Positions 45,250 to 55,019 of a stretch of 64,000 nucleotides of DNA are shown here, piece by piece (within the stretch, counting starts at the first letter, position 1; the number at the start of each line of letters is the position of its first letter). The notes beneath the pieces are model-generated. The model was not told the DNA's origin and ran no database searches. It saw only the letters and a program-made list of their open reading frames with translations. The position numbers and the translations under genes are program-made. Where the stretch lies: NCBI RefSeq assembly GCF_002067035.1, contig NZ_MVQB01000043.1, forward strand, positions 62,001 through 126,000. Direction: 5' to 3'. Origin of the DNA: Methanoregula sp. PtaB.Bin085 (lineage in GTDB: Archaea > Halobacteriota > Methanomicrobia > Methanomicrobiales > Methanospirillaceae).

Positions 45250-47220
45250 TCAGACAGATGGGGGGTGAGCGATCCGGACCCGCTCCAGCGCCGCAGCCAT
45301 CTGGCTTGCGATTGCCGTGAGGATCCGGTCCTGCTCGTGGGTGATGATCCCCTCCGCCTCCACCGGCCGCACACCAAGGATTCCCATGACACCCGAAGAT
45401 CCGGTCAGGGGAATATATCTTAACCGTGAGCCGTGCAGGGTGTCCGTGTCGTACCCCGCAACGGCATTGTGCCGGAAGGCCCAGGTCGCCACTGCAATAT
45501 CGTCACCACTCAGGGAGAGCCTTTCAGGAGATGCAGCGGGGAAGAGCCCGTCTTTACCGGGAAGCAGGACAACGCTCTCCCAGCCGAAGATCCCGGAGAT
45601 ATGCCGGGTCCCGGCCGCAATGATGGCGGACTCGTCCGGGGCTGCCGCCAGATCGCGCGAGAGGGCATAGAGCGTGCCGGTCTCCTTTTCCCGCCGCTGG
45701 GCGGCAATGGCGTTATCCCGCGCCCGGGTGACGAGGATGCTGACAAGGGCGCCGACGATGATCATCCCGGCAAAGGTGATCAGGTATTCCGTATCGGTGA
45801 CCCGGAATGTCAGGTACGGCGGGACAAAGAAGAAGTCGAACGCCAGCACCCCGATGACAGCCGTGAAGATGGCCGGGCGCAGGCCGCGCCGGAACGCGAT
45901 GACGACGACCGCGAGGAGGAAGAGCATCGCGAGGTTTGTCGGGGAGATGAAGTCCCTGATGAACCAGCCAAGGACAACAACCAGGGAAACGAGGACGAGT
46001 GCGGCAACGTAGTCGGCGGGCGGGGCTGCCGGGAGCAGGTGTTCGATGTCACCGATCATCTGCGGGGTATGTTCCTCGGCGCTGATGACGTACACATCGA
46101 TGGTCCCGCTGTCATGGATGAGCTGGTCCACGATGGAACCGAACAGGTATTCCTGCCAGCGGGGCCGGAGGGTCTTGCCGACAATAATCCGCGTGATATT
46201 GTTCCGCCGGGCATAGTCAAGCACGGAGGAGGCAATGCCAAACCCGAAGACCGTGACCATCTCTGCGCCGAGCTTGCGGGCAAGTTCCATGGTCCGGGTC
46301 AGCTGCTCCTTCCCTTCGCGGGAGAGGCGGTGATGGGCCGGCGTCTCGACATAGATCGCGGTGAGCCGGGCTCCCATCCGGTCGGCCTGCCGCCGCGCAG
46401 TCCTCACCAGCCGCTCGGAGAGCGGACCGGGGCCAATCGAGACCAGGAGGTGTTCCCCGGCGGCCCATGGCCCGGGAATGGCCCGGGTCTGCATGTAGGC
46501 AAGCATCTGATCGTCGACACGTTCGGCTGCCCGGCGCAGCGCGAGTTCCCGGAGGGCATAGAGGTTCCCCTCGTTGAAGAACTTCTCGATGGCCTGCGCA
46601 GCCATCTCGGGGACATACACCTTTCCCTCCTTCAGGCGCTGGAGGAGCTCAGGGGGAGCAAGGTCCACGACCTCGATCTCGTCCGCCTCATCGATCACCC
46701 GGTCCGGCACGGTCTCGCGGACAATGACGCCGGTTATCTGCGCCACCACGTCTTTGAGGCTCTCGATATGCTGGACATTGAGGGTGGTATACACATCGAT
46801 GCCGGCATCGAGCAGCTCCTCGATGTCCTGGTAGCGCTTCAGGTGCCGGGAGCCGGGGACGTTGGTATGGGCAAGCTCGTCAACCAGAACGAGTGCCGGA
46901 CGGCATTTCAGGGTTGCATCGAGATCGAACTCGGGCAGCAGGACTCCCCGGTACTCCATCATGTTCCGGGGGATGATGGTGAGACCTTCGAGCAGGGCTT
47001 CCGTTTCCCGGCGCCCGTGTGTTTCAGCATATCCCACCCGGACATCCACCCCTTCCGTCATGCGGAGATGGGCGGCCCTGAGCATCTCGTAGGTCTTCCC
47101 GACCCCCGCGATGTATCCCAGAAAGATCTTCAGCTTGCCCCGTTTCTTCCGGCGCTCTTCGTTCCTGATGCAGGCGAGCAGGGTGTCAGGGTCCGGGCGG
47201 TACTCGGGAAGGGCAGGCAT
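45250..47220 (-). CDS. kdpD: KdpD-like sensor lacking the histidine kinase domain
   Basis: About 656 residues. N-terminal KdpD domain with Walker A GYIAGVGKT, the YAETHGRRET motif and VLVDELAHTN; a universal-stress-type domain (about 250-375); four helices of the DUF4118 region (about 400-495); and a GAF-like domain (about 530-645). It ends there, without the dimerisation histidine or ATP-binding domain that completes bacterial KdpD (about 890 residues). No kdpE is seen. It probably senses potassium or c-di-AMP-like signals and acts directly or on the pump. ATG at 47220 preferred over TTG at 47229. Confidence 0.85.
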   Translation of the reverse strand: MPALPEYRPDPDTLLACIRNEERRKKRGKLKIFLGYIAGVGKTYEMLRAAHLRMTEGVDVRVGYAETHGRRETEALLEGLTIIPRNMMEYRGVLLPEFDLDATLKCRPALVLVDELAHTNVPGSRHLKRYQDIEELLDAGIDVYTTLNVQHIESLKDVVAQITGVIVRETVPDRVIDEADEIEVVDLAPPELLQRLKEGKVYVPEMAAQAIEKFFNEGNLYALRELALRRAAERVDDQMLAYMQTRAIPGPWAAGEHLLVSIGPGPLSERLVRTARRQADRMGARLTAIYVETPAHHRLSREGKEQLTRTMELARKLGAEMVTVFGFGIASSVLDYARRNNITRIIVGKTLRPRWQEYLFGSIVDQLIHDSGTIDVYVISAEEHTPQMIGDIEHLLPAAPPADYVAALVLVSLVVVLGWFIRDFISPTNLAMLFLLAVVVIAFRRGLRPAIFTAVIGVLAFDFFFVPPYLTFRVTDTEYLITFAGMIIVGALVSILVTRARDNAIAAQRREKETGTLYALSRDLAAAPDESAIIAAGTRHISGIFGWESVVLLPGKDGLFPAASPERLSLSGDDIAVATWAFRHNAVAGYDTDTLHGSRLRYIPLTGSSGVMGILGVRPVEAEGIITHEQDRILTAIASQMAAALERVRIAHPPSV

Positions 47221-47225
47221 GGCGA

Positions 47226-49331
47226 TCAACCCACACCCAGCAGTACGAGCAGGATATCGATAATCTTTATGCCGATGAACGGGGCGATAACCCCGCCAGC
47301 ACCGTAGAGGAGGATGTTGTTCCTGAGGGCGTCCTCGGCCGACATGGGCCGGTACGCGACGCCGTGCAGGGCAATCGGGATGAGGAAGACGATGATCAGG
47401 GCATTGAAGATGACCGCCGAGAGGATCGCGTTGTGCAGGCCGAGGATGTTGATGGCGGCAAGCGCCGGGTACGTGCTTACAAAGGCTGCCGGGATGATGA
47501 CGAAATATTTGGCAAGATCGTTGGCGATCGAGAAGGTGGTGAGGGCTCCCCGCGTCATGAGGAGCTGCTTGCCGATCTCCACGATCTCGATAAGTTTCGT
47601 GGGGTTGGAATCGAGGTCGATCATGTTCGCGGCCTCACGGGCCGGTTGCGTCCCCGTGTTCATCGCGACCGCTACGTCGGCCTGGGCAAGCGCCGGGGCA
47701 TCGTTTGTCCCGTCGCCGGTCATCGCCACCATCCGCCCCCCGGTCTGGTACTCGCGGATGAGGGCGAGCTTGCTCTCGGGCGTTGCCTCGGCCAGGAAAT
47801 CATCCACACCGGCCTCGGCCGCGATGGTTGCTGCGGTCAGGCGGTTATCGCCCGTGATCATGATGGTCTTGATGCCCATGCGCCGGAGCTGGGAAAAGCG
47901 TTCCTTCATCCCGCCCTTGACGATGTCCTTGAGGTGGATCACCCCGAGCGCCCGGCCATTGCGGGCAACCACGAGCGGGGTGCCCCCGGCCCGGGAGATG
48001 GTGTCGACTTCCCGTTTCAGGTCGTCCGATGCCGTATTGCCAACAGCGGTGATGTACGTATACATCACGTCCGCTGCCCCTTTGCGAATCTGCGTAGTGT
48101 CATAATCAACACCGCTCATGCGGGTCTGGCTCGTGAACGGGACAAACTGCATGGCCGGGCCGGACCCGGTAGACCCGACGGTCCTGCCCCGGAGCCCGTA
48201 CTTCTCCTTGGCAAGGACCACGATACTGCGGCCTTCCGGTGTCTCGTCGGCAAGCGATGCCAGCTGGGCGGTCTCTGCAAGTTCATCGATCGTTGTCCCG
48301 TCCACCGGGATGAAGTCCACAGCCTGCCGGTTCCCGAGCGTGATGGTGCCGGTCTTGTCGAGCAGGAGCACGTCGACATCCCCGGCGGCCTCGATCGCCC
48401 GGCCCGAGGTCGTGATCACGTTGCGCCGGATCAGCCGGTCCATGCCTGCGATGCCGATGGCGGAGAGGAGTCCCCCGATGGTGGTCGGGGCAAGGCAGAC
48501 CAGGAGCGCCACGAGCACCGTGATGGTGACCGGCACGCCGCTTCCTGCAGCCCCCACGCTGTACACCGAGAACGCCCACAGCGTTGCGCAGACCACGAGG
48601 AAGACCATGGTCAGGCCGATGAGGAGGATGTTGAGGGCAATCTCGTTCGGGGTCTTCTGCCGTTTCGCACCTTCGACAAGCCCGATCATGTGGTCGAGGA
48701 AACCCTCGCCGGCATTGGCGCTTGCCCGGATGATGAGCCAGTCCGAGAGGATCACCGTCCCGCCTGTGACCGCACTCCGGTCCCCGCCGGATTCGCGGAT
48801 TACGGGGGCGCTCTCGCCCGTGATCGCGCTCTCGTTGACCGAGGCAACCCCTTCCACCACTTCGCCGTCTGCCGGGATGGTATCGCCGGCTTTCACGTAG
48901 AAGAGGTCCCCCTTCCGGAGCGAGGATGACGAGACCTCGGAAAAGCTTGCCGCTGCCGGCTCCCGGCCTTTGATGATGGTAAATCCCGTGGCCAGCTTCT
49001 TTGCAACGGTGTCCTGCCGCATCTTTTTCAGGGACTCGGCCTGGGCCTTGCCCCTTCCCTCGGCAAGGGCTTCGGCAAAGTTGGCAAAGAGGACCGTGAA
49101 CCAGAGCCATGCCGCAATCGCCCCGATGAACCCGGCCGGTGCCTCACCGTGGCCGGTGAGGGCCTGGAGCCAGAGGAGGGTGGTCAGGGCACTGCCCAGT
49201 TCCACCACGAACATGACCGGGTTCCGGGCCATCTGGCGGGGGTCGAGCTTCCGGAAAGCGTCCGCTATCCCACGCTGGTAGAGGCCGGCATCAAAGGTGC
49301 CCTGGCCGGAAGGTTTTCCTGCGCCGGGCAT
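47226..49331 (-). CDS. kdpB: Potassium-transporting ATPase B subunit
   Basis: 701-residue P-type ATPase that powers KdpFABC potassium uptake. The phosphorylation motif DKTGT has Asp325; [21 protein letters not shown] and the KdpB-specific helices are complete. It lies two bases after the KdpC-KdpA fusion gene and just before kdpD. The open frame antisense to it (47364-48929) is a high-GC shadow. Confidence 0.96.
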   Translation of the reverse strand: MPGAGKPSGQGTFDAGLYQRGIADAFRKLDPRQMARNPVMFVVELGSALTTLLWLQALTGHGEAPAGFIGAIAAWLWFTVLFANFAEALAEGRGKAQAESLKKMRQDTVAKKLATGFTIIKGREPAAASFSEVSSSSLRKGDLFYVKAGDTIPADGEVVEGVASVNESAITGESAPVIRESGGDRSAVTGGTVILSDWLIIRASANAGEGFLDHMIGLVEGAKRQKTPNEIALNILLIGLTMVFLVVCATLWAFSVYSVGAAGSGVPVTITVLVALLVCLAPTTIGGLLSAIGIAGMDRLIRRNVITTSGRAIEAAGDVDVLLLDKTGTITLGNRQAVDFIPVDGTTIDELAETAQLASLADETPEGRSIVVLAKEKYGLRGRTVGSTGSGPAMQFVPFTSQTRMSGVDYDTTQIRKGAADVMYTYITAVGNTASDDLKREVDTISRAGGTPLVVARNGRALGVIHLKDIVKGGMKERFSQLRRMGIKTIMITGDNRLTAATIAAEAGVDDFLAEATPESKLALIREYQTGGRMVAMTGDGTNDAPALAQADVAVAMNTGTQPAREAANMIDLDSNPTKLIEIVEIGKQLLMTRGALTTFSIANDLAKYFVIIPAAFVSTYPALAAINILGLHNAILSAVIFNALIIVFLIPIALHGVAYRPMSAEDALRNNILLYGAGGVIAPFIGIKIIDILLVLLGVG

Positions 49332-49333
49332 GG

Positions 49334-51742
49334 TCAGACACCTCCGGTGAGCATGAGGTGTTCCACGATCGGGCCGAGGGCAAGGGCCGGGAGGAAGCTG
49401 AGCGCCCCGACAATCACGACCACAAAGACCAGCCAGAGGATGAAGAGCGGGCGGTGGTCCGAGAGCGTCCCCTCGCTCCCGGGGACGATCTTCTTCTGCA
49501 CGAGCGACCCGGCAAGGGCAAGCACCAGGACAGCCGGCAGGAACCGGCCCACGAACATGCAGAAGGCTGTGGCCAGGGTCCAGAAGGGGGTGTTTGCCGA
49601 GAGCCCGGCAAAGGCGCTGCCATTGTTCTGCGAAGCGGAGGTGAACGCGTACAGGATCTCGGAGAAACCGTGGGGCCCGGGATTGAAGACCGCTGCCCGG
49701 CCGGCATCGGTGAGGACCGCGAGCGCCGTCATCACGAGAATGAGGATGATGGGGATGAGGATGATGATCGTGGCGATCGTCATCTCGTCCGGTTCGATCT
49801 TCTTGCCCAGGTACTCCGGCGTCCGGCCTACCATCAGGCCGGCGATGAACATCGCGATGATGGCAAAGACGATCATCCCGTACAGCCCGGAGCCGATCCC
49901 GCCATACACGACCTCGCCCAGCTGCATCATGAAGAGCTGGACAAAGCCGCCAATCGGCATGAACGAATCATGCATCCCGTTCACCGCCCCGCAGGAGGCC
50001 GCGGTGGTCACCACCGAGAAGAGGGTGGAGCCCACAATCCCGAACCGGACCTCCTTTCCTTCCATGTTCCCGCCCGGCTGGAGCTCGGACGGGGTCTGGT
50101 CGATCCCGGACGGGGCAAAGGCCGGGTTGCCCCCGGTCTCGGCAGCAATCGCGAGGCCAAGGAGGGGCAGGAAGATGATGGTCATGGCGATGAGGAGGCT
50201 GACGCCTTTCCTGCCGGCACCGATCATCCGTCCGAACGAATAGCAGAGTGCTGCCGGGATGAACAGGATGGCGACCATCTCAAGGTAGTTGGAGAACGGT
50301 GTCGGGTTCTCGAACGGGTGGGCGGAGTTGGCATTGAAGAAGCCGCCGCCGTTCACCCCGAGCTGCTTGATGGCGATCTGGGACGCGGCCGGCCCGAGCG
50401 GGATGGTCTGGGTTGTAACAGGCGTCCCGTCCGTTGCCCGGTACGGGTCAAGGAGCGGGACCGTTACCGGGCCGGCAAGCGTCTGTACCGTGCCCTGCGA
50501 GACAAGGAGGAGAGAGAGGATGATGCAGAACGGGATGAGGAGGAAGGTGCTCCGCAGGAGGAGCGCCCAGAAGTTCCCGATTGTTGATCCCGAGCGCCGG
50601 GAGAACCCGTACGCGAGCCCGGCAAGGACCGCAAGGCCGGTGGCAGCCGAGGCAAAGTTCTGGACCGTGAGTCCCGCCATCTGGGTGAGGTAACTCATGC
50701 CGGTCTCGCCGGCGTACGCCTGCCAGTTGGTGTTGGTGACAAAACTGACCGCCGTGTTGAGGGCAAGGTCAAGGGGCGGGGAGCCGGCACCGGCGGGGTT
50801 GAGCGGGAGGAGCGGCTGGGCAAGCTGGAGGAGGACAAGGAATGCGATCCCGGAAAGGGAGAAGACGATCATGGCAAGGGCAAAGGTCTTCCAGTCCATC
50901 TCCTCGCCGGCACGGACCTGCGACCAGGCAAGCACCCGCTGCTCGACCGGATCGAAGACAAAAGAGAGGAGATGGGGTTCGCCGCCGATGACCCGGACCA
51001 TGAACCGCCCGAGCGGGACGACCGTGACCACAAAGAACCCGATGAAGAGAGCAAGGAGCACCCAGTCGGGGAGCCGGAGCCACGGGGTCTCTGAGGCGTG
51101 CGGATCGGCAGCCCCCGGCGCAACGGCCGTGCCTCCGGCCCCGGAGATATCGTCAAGGGCAAGGTTGAGCTCCAGGACGTTCACCCGGGGCTCTCCCAGG
51201 AACCCGAACTGCCGGGGCTCAACATGCGAGTCCACGAGGGCATGGACCGCAACTTCGGTCATGCCCCGCTCGCGGGCAACCCGGGAGACCTGGTAATAGG
51301 CTGCGGCCGGGCTGATGTGGGGGTCAAGGCCGCTGCCGGAGGCCGTGACAAGGTCGACCGGGACAGGAAGCTTGTTGGAGGGATCAGCCAGATGAAGGAT
51401 CGCAACCCGGGCTTTCACGGCATCGGTGAGGGCAATGTTGGAAGGGCCGAGGTTGGAGCCGGACGAGTGCCCGGCATTGTACGGCCCGGGAGTTGTCGCC
51501 GAGGGCCGGCCCCAGAAATACTTCGGGGACGAGAACGGCTGCCCGATGAGCGCGGACCCGGCAACCTTCCCGTTATGTATGAGGAGGTCCCCGTTTGCCT
51601 GCACGGGGAAGGCGACCTGGGCAATGGCGGTGATGAGGAGGGGATAGCAGATGCCGGTGACGAGCGTGAGGAACACAAGGATGACAACCGCCGGCCGGAC
51701 CTGGGCTGCAATCCGCGAGGGGAGTTCGGTATATTCCTTCAT
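49334..51742 (-). CDS. KdpC-KdpA fusion protein
   Basis: 802 residues. Residues 1-200 are a full KdpC (one N-terminal helix, [27 protein letters not shown]). A Gly/Ala/Pro linker (about 200-225) leads to a complete KdpA with filter-region motifs [23 protein letters not shown] and ASCGAVNG, and ends [15 protein letters not shown]. In bacteria kdpA, kdpB and kdpC are separate genes in that order. From known topology the end of KdpC and the start of KdpA both face outwards, so a direct fusion is feasible. No stop or frameshift separates them. Confidence 0.94.
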   Translation of the reverse strand: MKEYTELPSRIAAQVRPAVVILVFLTLVTGICYPLLITAIAQVAFPVQANGDLLIHNGKVAGSALIGQPFSSPKYFWGRPSATTPGPYNAGHSSGSNLGPSNIALTDAVKARVAILHLADPSNKLPVPVDLVTASGSGLDPHISPAAAYYQVSRVARERGMTEVAVHALVDSHVEPRQFGFLGEPRVNVLELNLALDDISGAGGTAVAPGAADPHASETPWLRLPDWVLLALFIGFFVVTVVPLGRFMVRVIGGEPHLLSFVFDPVEQRVLAWSQVRAGEEMDWKTFALAMIVFSLSGIAFLVLLQLAQPLLPLNPAGAGSPPLDLALNTAVSFVTNTNWQAYAGETGMSYLTQMAGLTVQNFASAATGLAVLAGLAYGFSRRSGSTIGNFWALLLRSTFLLIPFCIILSLLLVSQGTVQTLAGPVTVPLLDPYRATDGTPVTTQTIPLGPAASQIAIKQLGVNGGGFFNANSAHPFENPTPFSNYLEMVAILFIPAALCYSFGRMIGAGRKGVSLLIAMTIIFLPLLGLAIAAETGGNPAFAPSGIDQTPSELQPGGNMEGKEVRFGIVGSTLFSVVTTAASCGAVNGMHDSFMPIGGFVQLFMMQLGEVVYGGIGSGLYGMIVFAIIAMFIAGLMVGRTPEYLGKKIEPDEMTIATIIILIPIILILVMTALAVLTDAGRAAVFNPGPHGFSEILYAFTSASQNNGSAFAGLSANTPFWTLATAFCMFVGRFLPAVLVLALAGSLVQKKIVPGSEGTLSDHRPLFILWLVFVVVIVGALSFLPALALGPIVEHLMLTGGV

Positions 51743-52071
51743 ACCATACCAGTCAGACTCCTGCCGGAATATCCTGCAGTGAGTTCACATTACAACCGTG
51801 ATGAGTATAGCTATTTAATGACAGTGGGAAGTGTGCTTCCATACGTTATCATAAAAAGGACTGTTTTTGGATCCGGGCTGGACCGGAACCCCCGAACCCC
51901 ATAATGCTGAGCTGGTGCAGGAGGGGATGACCAATGGGGGTTTTTTCCCGGATCCAACAGCACATCGCTGATCGATCTGAATAAAAATTTCGGTGACGAG
52001 TATCGGGAACCCGAATTTCCAAAAGAGCAGGGCAGGGTTCTCCCCCGCCCCGTTTGTTCATCTCACGATAC
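51743..52071 (-). promoter_or_regulatory. kdp promoter region
   Basis: A minus-strand ATTAAATAGCTATA (about 51808-51822) lies roughly 70-80 bases before the kdp start and is the best TATA candidate. Farther up, 51966-51994 carries one unit (ATCGCTGATCGATCTGA...) resembling the GATC-rich array at 44.8 kb. No gene is seen in these 330 bases. Confidence 0.45.
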
Positions 52072-52575
52072 TTATGCAAGCACCGCCACGGTGTCCGCCC
52101 ACGTCTCGACCTTGCTCTGGATCGCATCGTCCGAGAACGAGGTGAGGGTCACAAGGTCCCGGCTGAAGTTCACGAAGTAGATCTCGCCGTTGGGGTCGTG
52201 GCACCGCAGGGTTGCCGCGAACTTCTCGTTCGCGAAGTCCCGGGATGGTGTCCCGCCGAGGTCGGTTGCCAGCTGGGTGTTTGCCACGATATGGTTTGCC
52301 GCTGCCGTGAAGGCCGCGATGGTCGGTGCCCGGACCGTGACGATCGCCACGGTCTTCGCCATCCCGTCCTGGTAGAGGATGCGGGAGGTGTACCCCTGTC
52401 TGCTCCGCTCGACCGGCGGGTGGTCTGCCCCGCCCTGGTTGTAGATCGTGCAGCCGAAGGGGTTGTTCGTGATGACGCCCTGGACGATGTTGTCGAAGGC
52501 AGTCACGTCCGCGAGCGGTTCCGCGAGTCTGCGGACCGCGCTCTTTGTGGTGCTTTTTGGTTCGAAGTCTGCCAT
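52072..52575 (-). CDS. Conserved-looking hypothetical protein, 167 residues
   Basis: No family recognised. Soluble alpha/beta composition with no signal or membrane helix. Notable stretches are GVITNNPFGCTIYNQGG (about 33-49), AKTVAIVTVRAPTIA (about 73-87), and a C-terminal DPNGEIYFVNFSRD and ETWADTVAVLA. GGAG lies nine bases before the ATG. A strong hairpin (52603-52623) is located about 28 bases upstream in what would be the leader. It stands alone between kdp and a repeat element. Confidence 0.7.
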   Translation of the reverse strand: MADFEPKSTTKSAVRRLAEPLADVTAFDNIVQGVITNNPFGCTIYNQGGADHPPVERSRQGYTSRILYQDGMAKTVAIVTVRAPTIAAFTAAANHIVANTQLATDLGGTPSRDFANEKFAATLRCHDPNGEIYFVNFSRDLVTLTSFSDDAIQSKVETWADTVAVLA

Positions 52576-52602
52576 GTTTGTTCACTCCTTTCTTTGGTCT
52601 GG

Positions 52603-52623
52603 GGGAGATCCTCCGGATCTCCC
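52603..52623 (-). promoter_or_regulatory. Leader hairpin before the 167-residue gene
   Basis: Perfect nine-base arms GGGAGATCC and GGATCTCCC with a three-base loop, about 28 bases before the start codon. It could affect translation or mark the transcript end from the other side; which is unknown. Confidence 0.5.
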
Positions 52624-52975
52624 TTGTTTTGACGGATTCCATCCTGGCTTCCGTCGATTGGTTGTCCTTGGGCGCCCTTGGACAGCTCGAAGAACGGCTC
52701 CACCGTTCTTCTCGTGTCCGCGGCATCCTGCTGGATGCCTTGGACAAACAGCATAGAACTGGACCATATATGGCCTTCCCCGCCACTTTGAATCCGGGGC
52801 AGGAGAATGGTGCTTTCAGGAGATCTGGGCCATCTTCAATGCGCATTTGGTCCCGGGGGGTTTTAATGAGACGGAATATTTTTGGTATGCGGGATGCTTC
52901 GAGAGGGTTTGTGTCTGAGGATGCCGGATTTATCGCAGGTCCTGACTGGAACAATATGTTATGGAAAAATCATTG
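52624..52975. other. Spacer upstream of the 167-residue gene
   Basis: About 350 bases without a supported gene. GC-rich, no recognisable family in any frame. Confidence 0.35.
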
Positions 52976-53145
52976 GATCCACACTCTTGGGGGCTCCGCT
53001 GACGCTCTGCCCCCGCCGCTGTGGCAGCCCCCGCATTGCGATAACCACTCAGAAGGTATTCGGAGAATCCGAAAGAACAAGTAATTATCCGCCATCCCAA
53101 TGCGCCCCGTCCCCCATCGGGGGACTGGTGGCGCAAGAGGGGGGT
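52976..53145 (+). repeat. Two-hairpin dispersed element, copy at 53.0 kb
   Basis: Part A (52976-53059) has GCCCCCGCCGCTGTGGCA and ACTCAGAAGGT, matching the inverted copy at 10754-10837. Part B (53091-53145) has CCCAATGCGCC and a GTCCCCCATCGGGGGAC hairpin. Confidence 0.75.
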
Positions 53146-53184
53146 TCATATTTTGGAACAGGATTTTTCCAGACAGCGAAAATG

Positions 53185-53500
53185 CAATCGCGATCATGAT
53201 CGCGATTGAAATTTTGATCCGGATCGATCGGACTTTGATTTTTGTTTTTCAATCAAGGTTTGATTGAAAAATTTTCAGCAGACTTTGATTGAAATTTTTC
53301 AAGCGACCTTTGATTGAAAACCGGTTGACGGATCGATCGTTCCGTCGTAATACCCGGATTGTGGCTGATGAGGATTAGTTTAACTTTTTGTAGGCAAACC
53401 TTGATTGAATTTTTTTCAGCAGACTTTGATTGAAAATTTTCAAGCAAGGTTTGATTTAGTTTTTTCAAGCGCGATCGTGATCGCGATTGAACATGTGAGA
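53185..53500. repeat. GATC palindromes flanking TTTGATTGAAA repeats
   Basis: A perfect 24-base palindrome at 53185-53208 (centre GATCATGATC) opens the region, and a GCGATC-GT-GATCGC palindrome at 53471-53484 closes it. Between them TTTGATTGAAA or close variants occur about six times, often followed by TTTTCA(A/G)GC. Spacing is irregular. It precedes the ATPase/RloB pair. Confidence 0.65.
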
Positions 53501-53704
53501 TTGAGCAAGCGGAGTTTGAATAAATAGGGCCATAATTGCGTGTTGAAGAAATAACTATACATTCATTCGTGAGAGAAAGATAATTGGATTTGCTCGAAAT
53601 ATTCGTTGATAAAATTTTAATGTTTAAAACCATTTTTCTATTTTTTCGGATTCTTACGATTTTTTCGTAGAAACTTTTTATATTCTAAAATCTTACACAT
53701 ACCT
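53501..53704 (+). promoter_or_regulatory. AT-rich leader and promoter of the ATPase/RloB pair
   Basis: CTTTTTATATTC at about 53673-53684 is a TATA candidate 25-30 bases before the ATG at 53705, implying a leaderless transcript. No gene is called in the preceding AT-rich bases. Confidence 0.5.
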
Positions 53705-54994
53705 ATGTTAATTGAGTATACAGTTGCAAATTTTCGTTCAATAGCAGATGAAGTTAAACTTAGTATGATTCCAGTCAGGGGTAACTCAAAACCATATAAT
53801 ATAATGAGCGTAGACAAAAACGATAATATTAAAAAATTACTAAGAAGTTGCACTATATATGGGGCAAACGGATCGGGCAAGACGAATGTAATTCTTGCAT
53901 TGAGCAAAATGAAATCTCTTGTCCTACATTCAAAAAACCAAAATGCAGGACAGTCGTTTCGGGAATACCAACCATTTATTTTAAATTCGGAATATTCAGA
54001 TAAACCCGTTCAATTTGGAATCACCTTCATCAAAGATAACATAATTTACAAATACGAATTTTCATTTACAAAGACTAAAATTACGTTTGAAAAATTATCA
54101 TATTTTAAAGGGAAAAAAGTGATCGAGATCTTTCGGCGAGAGGAAAATAAATTAGAACCATTTATCGATCATGATGAATTACAATCATTATTTTCACATA
54201 CCGGCGAAAATGTATTGTTTGTCTCAAAAGCAAATAATGAATATAAAAAATTTGGGCCTGTTTTTAAATGGTTCAATGAGGTTTTAAGTCCAATTGGTCC
54301 ATTATCTCGCATTTCAGAGGATAATACAATAGAATATATGAATCAATCCGAAGAAAACAAAAAGAAGCTTATAAAATTTTTACAATATGCAGATTTTGAC
54401 ATTTATAATATTTCTGGAAAAATCGAGAGATTTGATGATCCCGCAATTTTCGATTCATTTAAAACATTTATGAACACTCTTGGCGCTAAAATTGATACAA
54501 ATATTATTTCAAATAAATCGTCATCACAAATAGAATTTGGGAATTCAGAAATTAAATCCGTAAGAAAGCGAGTTGATGATACTGAAGTAATAGTTAATTT
54601 TTCAAAATTTGAATCAGATGGTACTCAACAATTTTTTAAATTAGCAAGCATTTGGTTGCAATCAATATTAGAATCGGATAAAGTTTTGATTATTGATGAA
54701 TTTGATATCCTACTGCATCCGGATTTACAAAATTTCCTTTTAAAGGTATTTCATGATCCAGAGCTCATTAAAACAAAATCTCAAATTATTTTTACAACAC
54801 ATAACACCAATATTTTAGCCTCCAATTTTTTTAGACGCGAACAAATTTGGTTCACCGAAAAGAATATTGATACAAAATCGACTGAGCTATATTCTCTCTT
54901 AGAATATGAAAAACGTCATGATAGATCTGTTGAAAAAGCATATTTATTTGGTAGATATGGAGGATTACCTGATTTAAAATATGGAAAATTCTAA
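53705..54994 (+). CDS. RloA/AbiLi-like AAA ATPase
   Basis: 429 residues. Walker A GANGSGKT (53-60) directly after an SMC-like first strand (LIEYTVANFRSI); a long insert; Walker B VLIIDEFDILLHP (about 327); and the FTTHNTNIL switch followed by REQIWFTEKN. This is the AAA_15/AAA_21 type of OLD- and RloA-related ATPases. It is strongly AT-rich against its neighbours, suggesting recent arrival. It is paired with an RloB-like gene 25 bases downstream. Such pairs are linked to phage defence (RloAB, AbiL); activity here is inferred. Confidence 0.87.
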   Translation: MLIEYTVANFRSIADEVKLSMIPVRGNSKPYNIMSVDKNDNIKKLLRSCTIYGANGSGKTNVILALSKMKSLVLHSKNQNAGQSFREYQPFILNSEYSDKPVQFGITFIKDNIIYKYEFSFTKTKITFEKLSYFKGKKVIEIFRREENKLEPFIDHDELQSLFSHTGENVLFVSKANNEYKKFGPVFKWFNEVLSPIGPLSRISEDNTIEYMNQSEENKKKLIKFLQYADFDIYNISGKIERFDDPAIFDSFKTFMNTLGAKIDTNIISNKSSSQIEFGNSEIKSVRKRVDDTEVIVNFSKFESDGTQQFFKLASIWLQSILESDKVLIIDEFDILLHPDLQNFLLKVFHDPELIKTKSQIIFTTHNTNILASNFFRREQIWFTEKNIDTKSTELYSLLEYEKRHDRSVEKAYLFGRYGGLPDLKYGKF

Positions 54995-55019
54995 TATTGG
55001 TATAACGTAAATTCAATCA

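Noticed and set aside
44714-45392. Short minus-strand frames with KIDxRFxDxNRS-like repeats
   Set aside because: Overlapping frames in several phases all arise from the GATC-rich array and partly overlap the end of kdpD.
45015-45392. Missing kdpD kinase encoded in another frame just downstream
   Set aside because: Frames between 44479 and 45249 were read for H-box, N-box and G-box motifs and none were seen; the region is repeats.
45433-47307. 624-codon plus-strand frame opposite kdpD
   Set aside because: Antisense shadow; no start context and no domain.
47364-48929. 521-codon plus-strand frame opposite kdpB
   Set aside because: Antisense to a complete P-type ATPase; composition typical of a shadow frame.
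53185-53500. Possible CRISPR array
   Set aside because: The repeated word is short, spacing is irregular, intervening sequences are related to each other, and no cas genes are present.
53253-53633. Minus-strand frame with repeated QSKSAE-like peptides
   Set aside because: The peptide repeats are just translation of the TTTGATTGAAA array. No ribosome site, no hydrophobic core.
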